Shown one piece after another: positions 1 through 8,727 of a stretch of 64,000 nt of DNA. Below the pieces are notes generated by a model. It saw only the letters and a program-made list of their open reading frames with translations. It had not been told where the DNA came from and ran no database searches. The stretch is from Cecembia calidifontis. Its GTDB lineage: Bacteria > Bacteroidota > Bacteroidia > Cytophagales > Cyclobacteriaceae. Location of the stretch: assembly GCF_004216715.1 (NCBI RefSeq), contig NZ_SGXG01000001.1:4654501-4718500 (forward strand), written 5' to 3'. A program made the position numbers and the translations under genes. Each line of letters begins with the position of its first letter. The stretch's first letter is position 1.

Positions 1-19
1 TAATAAATACGTATTTACT
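1..19 (-). pseudogene. 3' continuation of the interrupted flippase gene (fragment)
   Basis: This short stretch lies left of the IS1380 copy. If the element and one copy of its 5-bp target duplication are removed, the flippase frame that ends at 1690 on the minus strand continues without a stop into these bases and out of the window (predicted residues after ...FYFL are SKYVFI). The missing C-terminal part of the flippase should therefore lie immediately to the left of the window. Confidence 0.6.
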
Positions 20-257
20 TAAGACCTAAAATCCGCAGGATTTTAGTTTGGAGATTTGAATCTGCTTGTTTGTGTTCATTTTTGGTCTAGTTCGGGAATT
101 TCTTCCCTTTGATTGAAGAGTGTTCATAGTTTTGAGACAATGGATTTTAGGTTTGAGGATAAAATGGACGGTTTTTTTCCTCAATTTTAATGGAAAAGGC
201 ATACCTCTTCCCTGTAAATCTTTATTTTTTGAGCTCCTGAGGGGTTTTTATCTGAAT

Positions 258-1565
258 TTAGTTCAAAATCGGCTTGTAATCCTTACTCGTGAACAGTTTG
301 AGCACTTCTCTTCTTCCCGTTCTTATCCACTTGGCTGAAACAGTGATAAATCTGAAGATAAACTTCTTGAGCCTGTCGGTAGGCTTAAGCCAATCAACTT
401 TTCTGGAATACTCTCCAATGATATAGGTGTAAAAATTGGCATACATAGCCGTCATAAGCATAAAGGAGGTATTCTCTGCAAGGAACGAACAGGGCAACTT
501 AGACCAGCCAAAGTCATTGTTGAGTACATCAAACAAGCGTTCGCTTGCACCCCGGGCGTTATAAAACCTTACAACAGCTTCATTGGACGATGTATGTTCA
601 TTGGTCAGAATAGCCCTGTAAGTAAATGCATCTCCACTAAACACATCTGCCTGCCCGTCTTTACGCCTGATTCTGGTAATGACCAGCCTGTAAGACCTGT
701 CTTTACCGAAAGGTTTGTAGTCGGATAGGTCAGTAACTTCCATTTCCTGTACACCCAAACGTATTTTCTGCCACTTCTCAGGGGCTATACTTCCAAGGAT
801 ATTATCCAGTTTGGCACATCTGTTTGCCCGTATATAAAAGCTTTCGGTATGTGCTTCCAGTGTGCGGAGAACTTCTTCCTGATAGGATGCTGAATCGGCT
901 CTGAACCTTCCGATACGGATATTTTCATTGGTAAGCTGCCCAAACATGCGTGTAAGTGTATCAGCCTGCAAATATTTGGCCTGACTGTTGCCATTTCTGC
1001 CCTCTACGTACACAGGAATGGCCTGTGAAAATTCAGGATGTGCTATGGAAGCTACACCTGGCTGATATCCATAGACGTGTTTATATGTCTTTTTTGAATC
1101 GTACTTTTCAGTTGGAATGACGGTGTTGTCATAATCGAGGTCGTAAGCAACACCTGACTTGAGTAATCCGGTCTTACAAGCTGATTTTAACAACAAGCTG
1201 TTGAGTTTTCCATTGATATTAAATTCATGGCTTACTCCACTGGACGGATTTATAAAGAGTTCTGTATCAACAGCAAGCTCTTTGATACCTCTCAGAATTG
1301 TATCGGCACTGCATACTGAAAATGAAGGGACCTGTTCAAGTGCGTCTCTCAAGTGAACATTGATATCTTCAGTACAGTCGCCACCATTAAAGAAAATAGC
1401 CATATGATTGGCGAAAATGTCACTGTATGAAAACCCTCCCCTTAAGGCTCTAACCCCCAATTGATTATCAATGAGTTCTGGGAGACCAGAATTTTTGAAA
1501 GAGTTAAAAACAAAATTAAAACCTCCGAAAGGTGTGATTTTTTCTGTCGAATTCGTAATTTTCAT
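258..1565 (-). CDS. IS1380-family transposase
   Basis: The 435-residue DDE transposase moves the surrounding element. The ATG at 1565 (MKITNSTEK) is preferred over the in-frame TTG four codons upstream. The predicted protein is the same as that of the copy at 3110-4417, so both are intact and may both be active. The family assignment rests on overall resemblance (PFGG-N start, ADSASYQ region around the second catalytic Asp, and a C-terminal region rich in aromatic residues) and on the 5-bp target duplication expected for IS1380. Catalytic residues were not aligned individually. Confidence 0.9.
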   Translation of the reverse strand: MKITNSTEKITPFGGFNFVFNSFKNSGLPELIDNQLGVRALRGGFSYSDIFANHMAIFFNGGDCTEDINVHLRDALEQVPSFSVCSADTILRGIKELAVDTELFINPSSGVSHEFNINGKLNSLLLKSACKTGLLKSGVAYDLDYDNTVIPTEKYDSKKTYKHVYGYQPGVASIAHPEFSQAIPVYVEGRNGNSQAKYLQADTLTRMFGQLTNENIRIGRFRADSASYQEEVLRTLEAHTESFYIRANRCAKLDNILGSIAPEKWQKIRLGVQEMEVTDLSDYKPFGKDRSYRLVITRIRRKDGQADVFSGDAFTYRAILTNEHTSSNEAVVRFYNARGASERLFDVLNNDFGWSKLPCSFLAENTSFMLMTAMYANFYTYIIGEYSRKVDWLKPTDRLKKFIFRFITVSAKWIRTGRREVLKLFTSKDYKPILN

Positions 1566-1604
1566 ACCGCTTATCAAGGATGTGTGGTAACACCTAAATA
1601 AGTG

Positions 1605-1664
1605 AAAAAAAAACGAGCCGGAAAAGCCTGAATTGAATAAATTCAGCCACTTTTTCGGCTTTTT
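1605..1664 (-). terminator. Terminator inside IS1380 copy 1, upstream of its transposase
   Basis: A long imperfect hairpin (arms GCCGaAAAAGtggCTGAATT and its complement) is followed on the minus strand by nine T. It lies between the element end and the transposase start, so it should stop host transcription entering the transposase gene. Confidence 0.7.
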
Positions 1665-1683
1665 TTAAATCCGCCCTGCGGAT

Positions 1684-2883
1684 TTAAGGTAAGAAATAAA
1701 AAGCTTGAAATAAATTGATTAAAAAACCAATAACGAGAAACATTGCAATGTACTTAATTGAAGAAAAATAAACTCCAATTAAAATTGCAGTTACCAAAAC
1801 TAAAGATGAAATCAAACCATTAGCAAAAAGCCATTTAGCCTTATTGTTGATCTGGAAAAACGCCCCAGTACTGGATAAAATCATCTGAATCCAGACTGAC
1901 AAAGTAAGCCATTTAAATGGAGCAATAGTCTCTAACCATTGTTTCCCATAAAGAATTAAGACGATAGGTTCTGCCGAAAAAAATAAAAATATTGAAATGG
2001 GCACTCCAAAAAATGCCATCATTTCAATAAGTTTTTTATGAACATCAAAAACTTTCTCAGGAGTGATTTCAGGCGATGATAGAACGGGATGCAAAACAGG
2101 CGTAATCACAACAGTTATATTATCCAGAGGCATGCGCATCAGCGTATAAGCTTTTTCATAATATCCTAAAGCTGCCACACCAATGTATTTACCAATCAAA
2201 ATATTATCAAGATTTCTTGAAAAGTAGTTAACAAAATTGAATAGGAAATTATAAGAAGAATATTTTAACATCTTTCCAATTCCGCGAAAGTCAAAGTTAA
2301 AATTGAATGGCAGCTTAGTGATCCAATAAAATAATATAAAATTAAAAACACCAGAAAATACTGACCTATATACCAAAGACCAAAACCCAAAACCTTTCCA
2401 TGCTAAAATAATCGCAAAAACTCCAGAAAATACATTTACAACAATAGAAACATAAGCTATTTCTTTAAATCGATTATCTCTTCTTAAAATACCATTATAA
2501 ACTACCTGAATTGTTGCAAAAAATAAAGTAATGGATGAAAATAAGCCTATTTCTACATAAACTGGATTCTCATAAAATTCTGCAATTAAAAATGAAGCTA
2601 AATAAAAAACTAGTGCAAGTATTAAAGCTGAAAATACCGTAAGCGTATTAATTGCCTGAATTTGCTTGATGGATAATTCTTTGAACTGAACTATTCCAGA
2701 GCTTATTCCAAAATCCGAAAACATGGAAAAAAAAGTATAAAACACCGTAATTACCGCAACTATTCCATACTCTTCAGGAGAAAGCAATCTTGCAAGTACG
2801 GCACCGATTATAAGACTAAATAACAGGTTTAAATATTTAGAAAATGCCGTGTACTTTATTGCTAAAAAAAACCTTTCTTTCAA
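1684..2883 (-). pseudogene. Polysaccharide flippase (Wzx/MOP superfamily), truncated by IS1380
   Basis: This is a membrane protein for moving lipid-linked sugar repeat units across the inner membrane. The N-terminus (KYTAFSKYLNLLFSLIIG..LARLLSPEEYG) is typical of the polysaccharide-biosynthesis branch of the MOP superfamily, and about eleven hydrophobic segments follow. The frame runs 398 host codons and then meets a Pro codon and stop supplied by the IS end; full-length relatives usually have about 480 residues, so roughly the last two helices are lost. The start is a TTG at 2883 preceded by AAAGAAAA; an in-frame stop just upstream leaves no ATG option. It follows the epimerase remnant that ends at 2933 and belongs to the same leftward polysaccharide operon as the wza/wzc-like pair. 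It is probably non-functional. Confidence 0.8.
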
Positions 2884-2932
2884 TTTTCTTTACTTTTGAA
2901 ATGCTTTAACTGAAAATAGTTAACCCTTAATA

Positions 2933-2985
2933 TCAGCAGAAAAAAACCAATAATTTCCGAGAACCCAGCTCAAAAAAATATTGTA
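2933..2985 (-). pseudogene. 3' end of nucleotide-sugar epimerase/decarboxylase remnant
   Basis: Removing IS1380 copy 2 joins this segment in frame to 4652-4780: the codons read ...NNIQ then YFFELGSRK..., ending in TGA at 2933-2935, 49 bp before the flippase start. The position matches the end of SDR-family UDP-sugar enzymes, which normally finish a few residues after a Y-F-x-E motif. Confidence 0.6.
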
Positions 2986-3010
2986 CCTTAAATCCGCAGG
3001 GCGGATTTAA

Positions 3011-3070
3011 AAAAAGCCGAAAAAGTGGCTGAATTTATTCAATTCAGGCTTTTCCGGCTCGTTTTTTTTT
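3011..3070 (+). terminator. Terminator inside IS1380 copy 2, upstream of its transposase
   Basis: This is the same hairpin as at 1605-1664, with the T9 run at 3062-3070. It sits between the left end and the transposase ATG at 3110. Confidence 0.7.
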
Positions 3071-3109
3071 CACTTATTTAGGTGTTACCACACATCCTTG
3101 ATAAGCGGT

Positions 3110-4417
3110 ATGAAAATTACGAATTCGACAGAAAAAATCACACCTTTCGGAGGTTTTAATTTTGTTTTTAACTCTTTCAAAAATTCTGGTCTCCCAGAAC
3201 TCATTGATAATCAATTGGGGGTTAGAGCCTTAAGGGGAGGGTTTTCATACAGTGACATTTTCGCCAATCATATGGCTATTTTCTTTAATGGTGGCGACTG
3301 TACTGAAGATATCAATGTTCACTTGAGAGACGCACTTGAACAGGTCCCTTCATTTTCAGTATGCAGTGCCGATACAATTCTGAGAGGTATCAAAGAGCTT
3401 GCTGTTGATACAGAACTCTTTATAAATCCGTCCAGTGGAGTAAGCCATGAATTTAATATCAATGGAAAACTCAACAGCTTGTTGTTAAAATCAGCTTGTA
3501 AGACCGGATTACTCAAGTCAGGTGTTGCTTACGACCTCGATTATGACAACACCGTCATTCCAACTGAAAAGTACGATTCAAAAAAGACATATAAACACGT
3601 CTATGGATATCAGCCAGGTGTAGCTTCCATAGCACATCCTGAATTTTCACAGGCCATTCCTGTGTACGTAGAGGGCAGAAATGGCAACAGTCAGGCCAAA
3701 TATTTGCAGGCTGATACACTTACACGCATGTTTGGGCAGCTTACCAATGAAAATATCCGTATCGGAAGGTTCAGAGCCGATTCAGCATCCTATCAGGAAG
3801 AAGTTCTCCGCACACTGGAAGCACATACCGAAAGCTTTTATATACGGGCAAACAGATGTGCCAAACTGGATAATATCCTTGGAAGTATAGCCCCTGAGAA
3901 GTGGCAGAAAATACGTTTGGGTGTACAGGAAATGGAAGTTACTGACCTATCCGACTACAAACCTTTCGGTAAAGACAGGTCTTACAGGCTGGTCATTACC
4001 AGAATCAGGCGTAAAGACGGGCAGGCAGATGTGTTTAGTGGAGATGCATTTACTTACAGGGCTATTCTGACCAATGAACATACATCGTCCAATGAAGCTG
4101 TTGTAAGGTTTTATAACGCCCGGGGTGCAAGCGAACGCTTGTTTGATGTACTCAACAATGACTTTGGCTGGTCTAAGTTGCCCTGTTCGTTCCTTGCAGA
4201 GAATACCTCCTTTATGCTTATGACGGCTATGTATGCCAATTTTTACACCTATATCATTGGAGAGTATTCCAGAAAAGTTGATTGGCTTAAGCCTACCGAC
4301 AGGCTCAAGAAGTTTATCTTCAGATTTATCACTGTTTCAGCCAAGTGGATAAGAACGGGAAGAAGAGAAGTGCTCAAACTGTTCACGAGTAAGGATTACA
4401 AGCCGATTTTGAACTAA
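3110..4417 (+). CDS. IS1380-family transposase
   Basis: An intact 435-residue DDE transposase, the same predicted protein as at 258-1565. The ATG at 3110 is preferred to the in-frame TTG at 3098. Between the stop and the element end lie 234 bp without a gene. Confidence 0.9.
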   Translation: MKITNSTEKITPFGGFNFVFNSFKNSGLPELIDNQLGVRALRGGFSYSDIFANHMAIFFNGGDCTEDINVHLRDALEQVPSFSVCSADTILRGIKELAVDTELFINPSSGVSHEFNINGKLNSLLLKSACKTGLLKSGVAYDLDYDNTVIPTEKYDSKKTYKHVYGYQPGVASIAHPEFSQAIPVYVEGRNGNSQAKYLQADTLTRMFGQLTNENIRIGRFRADSASYQEEVLRTLEAHTESFYIRANRCAKLDNILGSIAPEKWQKIRLGVQEMEVTDLSDYKPFGKDRSYRLVITRIRRKDGQADVFSGDAFTYRAILTNEHTSSNEAVVRFYNARGASERLFDVLNNDFGWSKLPCSFLAENTSFMLMTAMYANFYTYIIGEYSRKVDWLKPTDRLKKFIFRFITVSAKWIRTGRREVLKLFTSKDYKPILN

Positions 4418-4651
4418 ATTCAGATAAAAACCCCTCAGGAGCTCAAAAAATAAAGATTTACAGGGAAGAGGTATGCCTTTTCCATTAAAATTGAGGAAAA
4501 AAAACCGTCCATTTTATCCTCAAACCTAAAATCCATTGTCTCAAAACTATGAACACTCTTCAATCAAAGGGAAGAAATTCCCGAACTAGACCAAAAATGA
4601 ACACAAACAAGCAGATTCAAATCTCCAAACTAAAATCCTGCGGATTTTAGG

Positions 4652-4780
4652 TTGTATATTATTCTTAAATCTCTCCTCAAGCTGCACCTTAGGTTCCCAG
4701 CCTAATTCTTTCTTAGCCAAGTCGATAATCGGCAGTCGCTGCTTAGGATTGTCTTGAAAAAGAGGAAGGAATTTGGGTAA
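4652..4780 (-). pseudogene. UDP-glucuronate decarboxylase / NAD-dependent epimerase C-terminal remnant
   Basis: Forty-three open codons on the minus strand encode a peptide with FQDNPKQRLPI followed by AKKELGWEPKV and LEERF. These are the hallmark C-terminal motifs of extended SDR nucleotide-sugar enzymes (usual form PLPxDDPKQRxPDI ... LGWEPKVxLEEGL), closest to UDP-glucuronate decarboxylase (UXS). The frame is closed by a stop upstream and no Rossmann domain is present, so over 80% of the gene is missing. The last codons lie beyond IS1380 copy 2. The parent gene would have supplied UDP-xylose or a similar sugar to the capsule/exopolysaccharide pathway encoded here. Confidence 0.7.
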
Positions 4781-5306
4781 TTATTGAATTGGGCTTCATC
4801 TTTGATTATCATGCCCTTTCATGGCTATTGCTTTATTTCAAGTTGACTCTTTGTCTCTCCTTAATGAATCCCTTAACTCCTTAATGGTTTTCTATGTATT
4901 CTTAATAGACCTCTCCTTAGTCGAGGTGACAAGGATAAGCTTTTGACACTAGCAACCCAACCAGGTACATACAACAATTCTTCATTCAAAATTCTTCATT
5001 CATAGACCTCTCTCCCGTACAGCTGTCGGGATCGAGGTGACAAAGTGAGGCCTTTGACACTAGTTAACCTTTTTTGTAAATTAACCATTCTTGAATCTTA
5101 ATTCTTCACTCTACATTACCAACCCATCTTGGCTCTTTTTCCTACCCTAAATCCTGGCCCGTCACTAAAATGATCCAAAGGGATCATTTCTTAACGTTCC
5201 GTCCTCTTGGCTCTTAAAAATTAGCTCTTAATGAAATCCTTAAAGACCTTAACTCCTTAATGGTTTCATTCCTCATTAATAATTCTTCATTCTACATTTC
5301 CCCCCC
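4781..5306. repeat. Gene-free spacer with tandem composite repeats and heptamer arrays
   Basis: No gene is visible. Two related units run 4905-4957 and 5002-5069, each starting ATAGACCTCT, then TCGAGGTGACAA, then TTTGACACTAG. The second contains the palindrome CCCG...CGGG within CTC...GAG. Each is followed by a 7-bp-period tract of the ATTCTTC word (about 4975-5003 and 5086-5117), and a third tract lies at about 5266-5300. The phrase ACTCCTTAATGGTTT occurs at 4876-4890 and 5251-5265. CTTGGCTCTT words lie near 5131 and 5208. Confidence 0.6.
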
Positions 5307-7718
5307 TTACCCGAACCATTTTTTCCTTATACTCGCCAACAGACCTTTCCTTTCCTCTTCCCCATAATAACCATACCCGTAACCATACCCATAATTGTAC
5401 TGCATCTCCTTCTCATCCACGGCATTGAAAATAATATAGGAGTTTTGGAGTTTTTGAGCTGTCTTGAGGTGATTGATGTGGTCTATTCCGGATTTGAGGG
5501 TATAGTCATAGCGCACCACAAAAAATACCGCATTGGCCAAGGGGAACATTTCCAAAGTCTCGGATACCATCCCTATAGGAGGAGTATCCAGGATAATGAT
5601 ATCGTATTGGGCCTTTAAGTCTTCCAATAATTTTGGCATTTTGCCATTACTGATGAGCTCAGAGGGATTAGGAGGAATAGGACCTGAAAGCAGTACATCC
5701 AAATGCTCGTAATGCGTGGAATGGATCAATTTCCTTAAATCCATTTCCTGCCCACTGAGGTAATTGGACAGACCCTTATCGTTTTTCAGTCCAAAATCTT
5801 TTGCAATTTTGGGTTTCCGCAAGTCCGTTCCGATCAGCAGGGTCTTTTTTCCTGATAAGGAATAGACTGCCGCGAGGTTCATTGAACAGAAGGTTTTCCC
5901 TTCTCCTGAGGTATTGGAGGTTACCAAAATCACAGAAGACTGATCCTTAGGAAGGACGAAGTTCATATTGGCCCTCAGGGACCGGAAGGCTTCCGTAATC
6001 CCGGAATTTTTGTCCATAAAGGCCACCAGTACATGATAGAGTTTACGGTATGCCACAGAGGCCAAAATTGGCACCTGAGCCTTTTTCTCCAGCTCCTTGA
6101 CATCCTTGACCTTATCACTCAAGTACACCTTTGCTAACACAAACAGTAATGGAATCAGCAAACCCAGAGAAAGGGCAAGGGCATAATTCCGCATAGGACG
6201 AGGACTAATGGGATCAGGCAAAGGCCTGGCATATTCGATAATCTTATTGTTTGGGGTATTGGAGGCCTTGGTGATGGCCGCTTCTGCCCGCTTCTGGGCA
6301 AGGAAATTGTAAATCCCCTCACTGAAAGTAAACTCTCTTTGGATACGCAACAAGTTCTGTTCTTTCGCAGGCAGCCTACTGAATTCTAAATCTATGGCCG
6401 CAATCCTTCTCTCCAGGTCCCTGATCAAGAAGGCTGCGTTTTCATCCACATTGACCAGAAGTTCCCGGATGGAATTGTTCAGGTCCTGCAACTTACGGTT
6501 CACTTCCCTCACTGCCGGAGAAGCTTCCTTCTGCGTGGTCATCAGGGAAGCTTTCTGGTTTTGAAGTTCCAGCAAATTCTTGATCAGGTTGTTCAGGATA
6601 GGATCATCGATACCCAAACCGGATGGCACTATGATCTCATTGTAATCTTCCTTGACCAGGTAATTCTGTAGGTTGCGGTAATATTCTCTTTTCAGCTTCT
6701 CCTGTGCCAGTTCCCTGTCCAGTTCTGCTAATCGATCAAATACATTGGTACCCTGTGAACTGATATTATAAATACGGTTTTCAGATCTAAAACCTTCTAA
6801 CCTATCTTCTATAAAGGAAAGGGTATCTGATAGCCCTGCCAATTGTTCGTCTATAAAATTGATGGTATTGCTGGAAGTTCGGTTCTTTTGGTTCAGTTCA
6901 TTTTCGATATACGCTTCCATCAAAGCATTCAGGTAATCCATACCTTTACTTGGAAGATTGGAATCGATGGAAAGCTGCAGGATGGAAGATAATTTTTCTA
7001 CAGGGGCTATGTCCACTGCCCCTGCGTATTGGTTGATCAGGCTTTGCTTGTCTCTGAGTTTCACCAGAATCTTGCCCTCATTTTCTCCTGATGTCAATGA
7101 CACCTTGATACGCATATATGGTGTCTCTACCCATTCTCCGAATGCATGCTGTGATTTTTCCTGAACAGGCCGATTAATTTTGGTAATATCGGAATTGTTG
7201 GATTGGGTTAGGCCATATTCCTCATCTGGAAAAGCAATGTTAAAACTGTTTTTATCTGTCCATCTGACTTCAATTTCACCATTGACCAACTGTGGGTGTT
7301 TCCAGTCCACTTCTGCTAAAATTGGAGCGGTAGGATACAATTCAGCTTTGCTGACATACCCTTCATAAAGGTATTCCACCTGAAAATCGAGTTTCTTCAA
7401 TGCCAGTTCCGCGATAGGCCTCGAACGGAGAATGATCATCTGATTGGTCATATCCAGTTCGGAGTTATAACCAAATAAGCGCTGATCGAAAAGGTTCATA
7501 CCAGAGTCCTCCTCCTTGACAAAAAACTGGGAAGTGGAACGGTACACTTTTGGGCTGTATCTATTGATCAAAAATGCTCCCAGTATAAAAACGAAGAGCG
7601 ATAATCCTACCCAGTACCAGTTGCGCAGGTAGCGCCGGACGATGTCCTTGATCTGGTGCAGATCATCTTCTTCCTGAAAGGGCTGCTGGGGGGAATTATA
7701 TGGCGTATTTGGATTCAT
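5307..7718 (-). CDS. Exopolysaccharide transport / tyrosine autokinase (Wzc-like)
   Basis: This inner-membrane co-polymerase controls chain length and export of a surface polysaccharide and carries a BY-kinase domain. The 803 residues show an N-terminal cytoplasmic stretch, a first membrane helix at about 38-56, a Wzz-type periplasmic region with coiled coil (about 280-470), a second helix at about 511-530 after the P-rich DPISPRP motif, and a cytoplasmic ATPase domain. Walker A (SGEGKT) lies near residue 602 and Walker B (IIILDTPP) near 708. The C-terminal tail contains a YGYGYGYGYY tyrosine cluster, the usual autophosphorylation target. It starts 4 bp after the stop of the Wza-like gene, so the two are almost certainly co-transcribed. 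No cognate tyrosine phosphatase is seen in the window. Confidence 0.92.
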   Translation of the reverse strand: MNPNTPYNSPQQPFQEEDDLHQIKDIVRRYLRNWYWVGLSLFVFILGAFLINRYSPKVYRSTSQFFVKEEDSGMNLFDQRLFGYNSELDMTNQMIILRSRPIAELALKKLDFQVEYLYEGYVSKAELYPTAPILAEVDWKHPQLVNGEIEVRWTDKNSFNIAFPDEEYGLTQSNNSDITKINRPVQEKSQHAFGEWVETPYMRIKVSLTSGENEGKILVKLRDKQSLINQYAGAVDIAPVEKLSSILQLSIDSNLPSKGMDYLNALMEAYIENELNQKNRTSSNTINFIDEQLAGLSDTLSFIEDRLEGFRSENRIYNISSQGTNVFDRLAELDRELAQEKLKREYYRNLQNYLVKEDYNEIIVPSGLGIDDPILNNLIKNLLELQNQKASLMTTQKEASPAVREVNRKLQDLNNSIRELLVNVDENAAFLIRDLERRIAAIDLEFSRLPAKEQNLLRIQREFTFSEGIYNFLAQKRAEAAITKASNTPNNKIIEYARPLPDPISPRPMRNYALALSLGLLIPLLFVLAKVYLSDKVKDVKELEKKAQVPILASVAYRKLYHVLVAFMDKNSGITEAFRSLRANMNFVLPKDQSSVILVTSNTSGEGKTFCSMNLAAVYSLSGKKTLLIGTDLRKPKIAKDFGLKNDKGLSNYLSGQEMDLRKLIHSTHYEHLDVLLSGPIPPNPSELISNGKMPKLLEDLKAQYDIIILDTPPIGMVSETLEMFPLANAVFFVVRYDYTLKSGIDHINHLKTAQKLQNSYIIFNAVDEKEMQYNYGYGYGYGYYGEEERKGLLASIRKKWFG

Positions 7719-7722
7719 GGAA

Positions 7723-8553
7723 TTAATTGATAATGTTCAGCACCAATAGGACTGCGGACAAAGTGGTGACAGCCAGGGAAAAAGTCTGGACAAAATTGAC
7801 ACCTGTTCCCAGTTCCCTGATCTTCATCGGCTCTGCATAGAGCATGTCATTGGGCTGAATAAAGAAATATTCAGAAGTGAGGATGTTTTTATTGTTCAGG
7901 TCGATCCGGTACATGCGGGTACCTCCGGGATATTGTCTTACCAGGACCAGGTCATCTCTTTTGGCCACTTCTGTCAGGTCTCCCGCGTAGGCGATGGCTT
8001 CGTAAATGGTCACCCTGTTTTGAAGGATATTATGCTTCCCGGGACGGCGAAATTCACCTAAGGCAGAATAGCGGATACCTCCCAACCTGACCCTCACAAA
8101 CATGTCTTCTCTATTTACAAACTCAGTCAAACGTCCTTCTATAAGAAGTTTGGCTTCCTGAAGGGTAAGACCTGAGAGCTGCACTTCTCCCAGCAAGGGT
8201 AACTCTACCATTCCCCTTTCATCCAGGTTAAAACCGGTCATGAAGAAAGCATCTCCACCAGATATGGCTCCCTGCATCATCATATTCCCTCTGACATTGT
8301 CTGAATCAAAAAGGGAAAAAAGCTCATTCAGTTCCTTGCTTGATGTACGGATACTGATGTCCACAATATCATTGTACTGGAGTTTGTACTCCTCTACATC
8401 ATAAGGCATCATTTCCGAGGCGTACTTGAGTGGGCTTTCTGAAGCATCCCTTTCCTGCATGTAGATGATGCGTTTGTTGGGGACGCAGCTCGCGGTGTAC
8501 AGGAGTAGGAGGAGGAAGGAGGATATTAAAAGTGTAGAGTTATTGATGCGCAT
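7723..8553 (-). CDS. Polysaccharide export outer-membrane lipoprotein (Wza-like)
   Basis: An outer-membrane partner of the kinase downstream. The 276-residue protein has a lipoprotein signal with lipobox TASC (Cys23), a Poly_export domain (about 55-140; YKLQYNDIVDISI start) and an SLBB-like region (about 140-230). A hydrophobic C-terminal segment (about 255-274, FSLAVTTLSAVLLVLNII) is the short anchor common in Bacteroidota members of the family. The start is ATG at 8553. It is the first visible gene of the leftward polysaccharide operon. The upstream spacer holds a heptamer array and then an IS256 element, so the native promoter may have been disturbed. Confidence 0.9.
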   Translation of the reverse strand: MRINNSTLLISSFLLLLLYTASCVPNKRIIYMQERDASESPLKYASEMMPYDVEEYKLQYNDIVDISIRTSSKELNELFSLFDSDNVRGNMMMQGAISGGDAFFMTGFNLDERGMVELPLLGEVQLSGLTLQEAKLLIEGRLTEFVNREDMFVRVRLGGIRYSALGEFRRPGKHNILQNRVTIYEAIAYAGDLTEVAKRDDLVLVRQYPGGTRMYRIDLNNKNILTSEYFFIQPNDMLYAEPMKIRELGTGVNFVQTFSLAVTTLSAVLLVLNIIN

Positions 8554-8557
8554 TTGG

Positions 8558-8650
8558 GAGTTAAGAATGTAGAATGATGAATTAGGAATGTTGAATGACT
8601 TGAAACGGTGGCAAGTTAGACAATTTTAAGAGCCAAGAGCCAAGATAAAA
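8558..8650. repeat. 7-bp-period arrays upstream of the wza-like gene
   Basis: Bases 8560-8600 read as heptamers of the form TNNNGAA (TTAAGAA, TGTAGAA, TGATGAA, TTAGGAA, TGTTGAA). A second word, AGAGCCA, is repeated at about 8629-8643. A small inverted repeat (GTCCCG...CGGGA) follows at about 8657-8672. The period is not a multiple of three, so this is not coding repeat. Confidence 0.6.
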
Positions 8651-8727
8651 ACCTGTCCCGATGAATTTCGGGAGGCAAAAGTGGCTTCTTCATTGTTTTT
8701 TGATTGACATGGTTGTCAAGTTATAGG

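Larger units (their letters stand above)
25..1689 (-). mobile_element. IS1380-family insertion sequence, copy 1
   Basis: A complete element of 1665 bp, nearly identical to the copy at 2986-4651 but in the opposite orientation. The ends begin with CC, and each end contains a short perfect palindrome (CTAAAATCC/GGATTTTAG at 26-46, TTAAATCCG/CGGATTTAA at the other end). It is flanked by a 5-bp direct repeat TAAGA at 20-24 and 1690-1694, which marks the target duplication. It has split a polysaccharide flippase gene. Compared with copy 2 it has one fewer base in a homopolymer run near 172 (7 T here, 8 A there). Confidence 0.9.
2986..4651 (+). mobile_element. IS1380-family insertion sequence, copy 2
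   Basis: A complete 1666-bp element, inverted relative to copy 1. It is flanked by its own 5-bp direct repeat TTGTA (2981-2985 and 4652-4656), different from the TAAGA of copy 1, so the two copies arrived by separate insertions rather than as one composite transposon. It interrupts the tail of a nucleotide-sugar enzyme remnant. The two inverted copies are 1.3 kb apart. Confidence 0.9.

Noticed and set aside
25..4651. IS1380 pair plus the flippase segment as one composite transposon
   Set aside because: Each copy has its own distinct 5-bp target duplication (TAAGA and TTGTA), and the flippase reading frame continues beyond the left copy, so the two inserted separately.
4781..5306. CRISPR-like array because of the regularly repeated units
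   Set aside because: Only two long units exist, the repeats are degenerate and there are no unique spacers of constant length.
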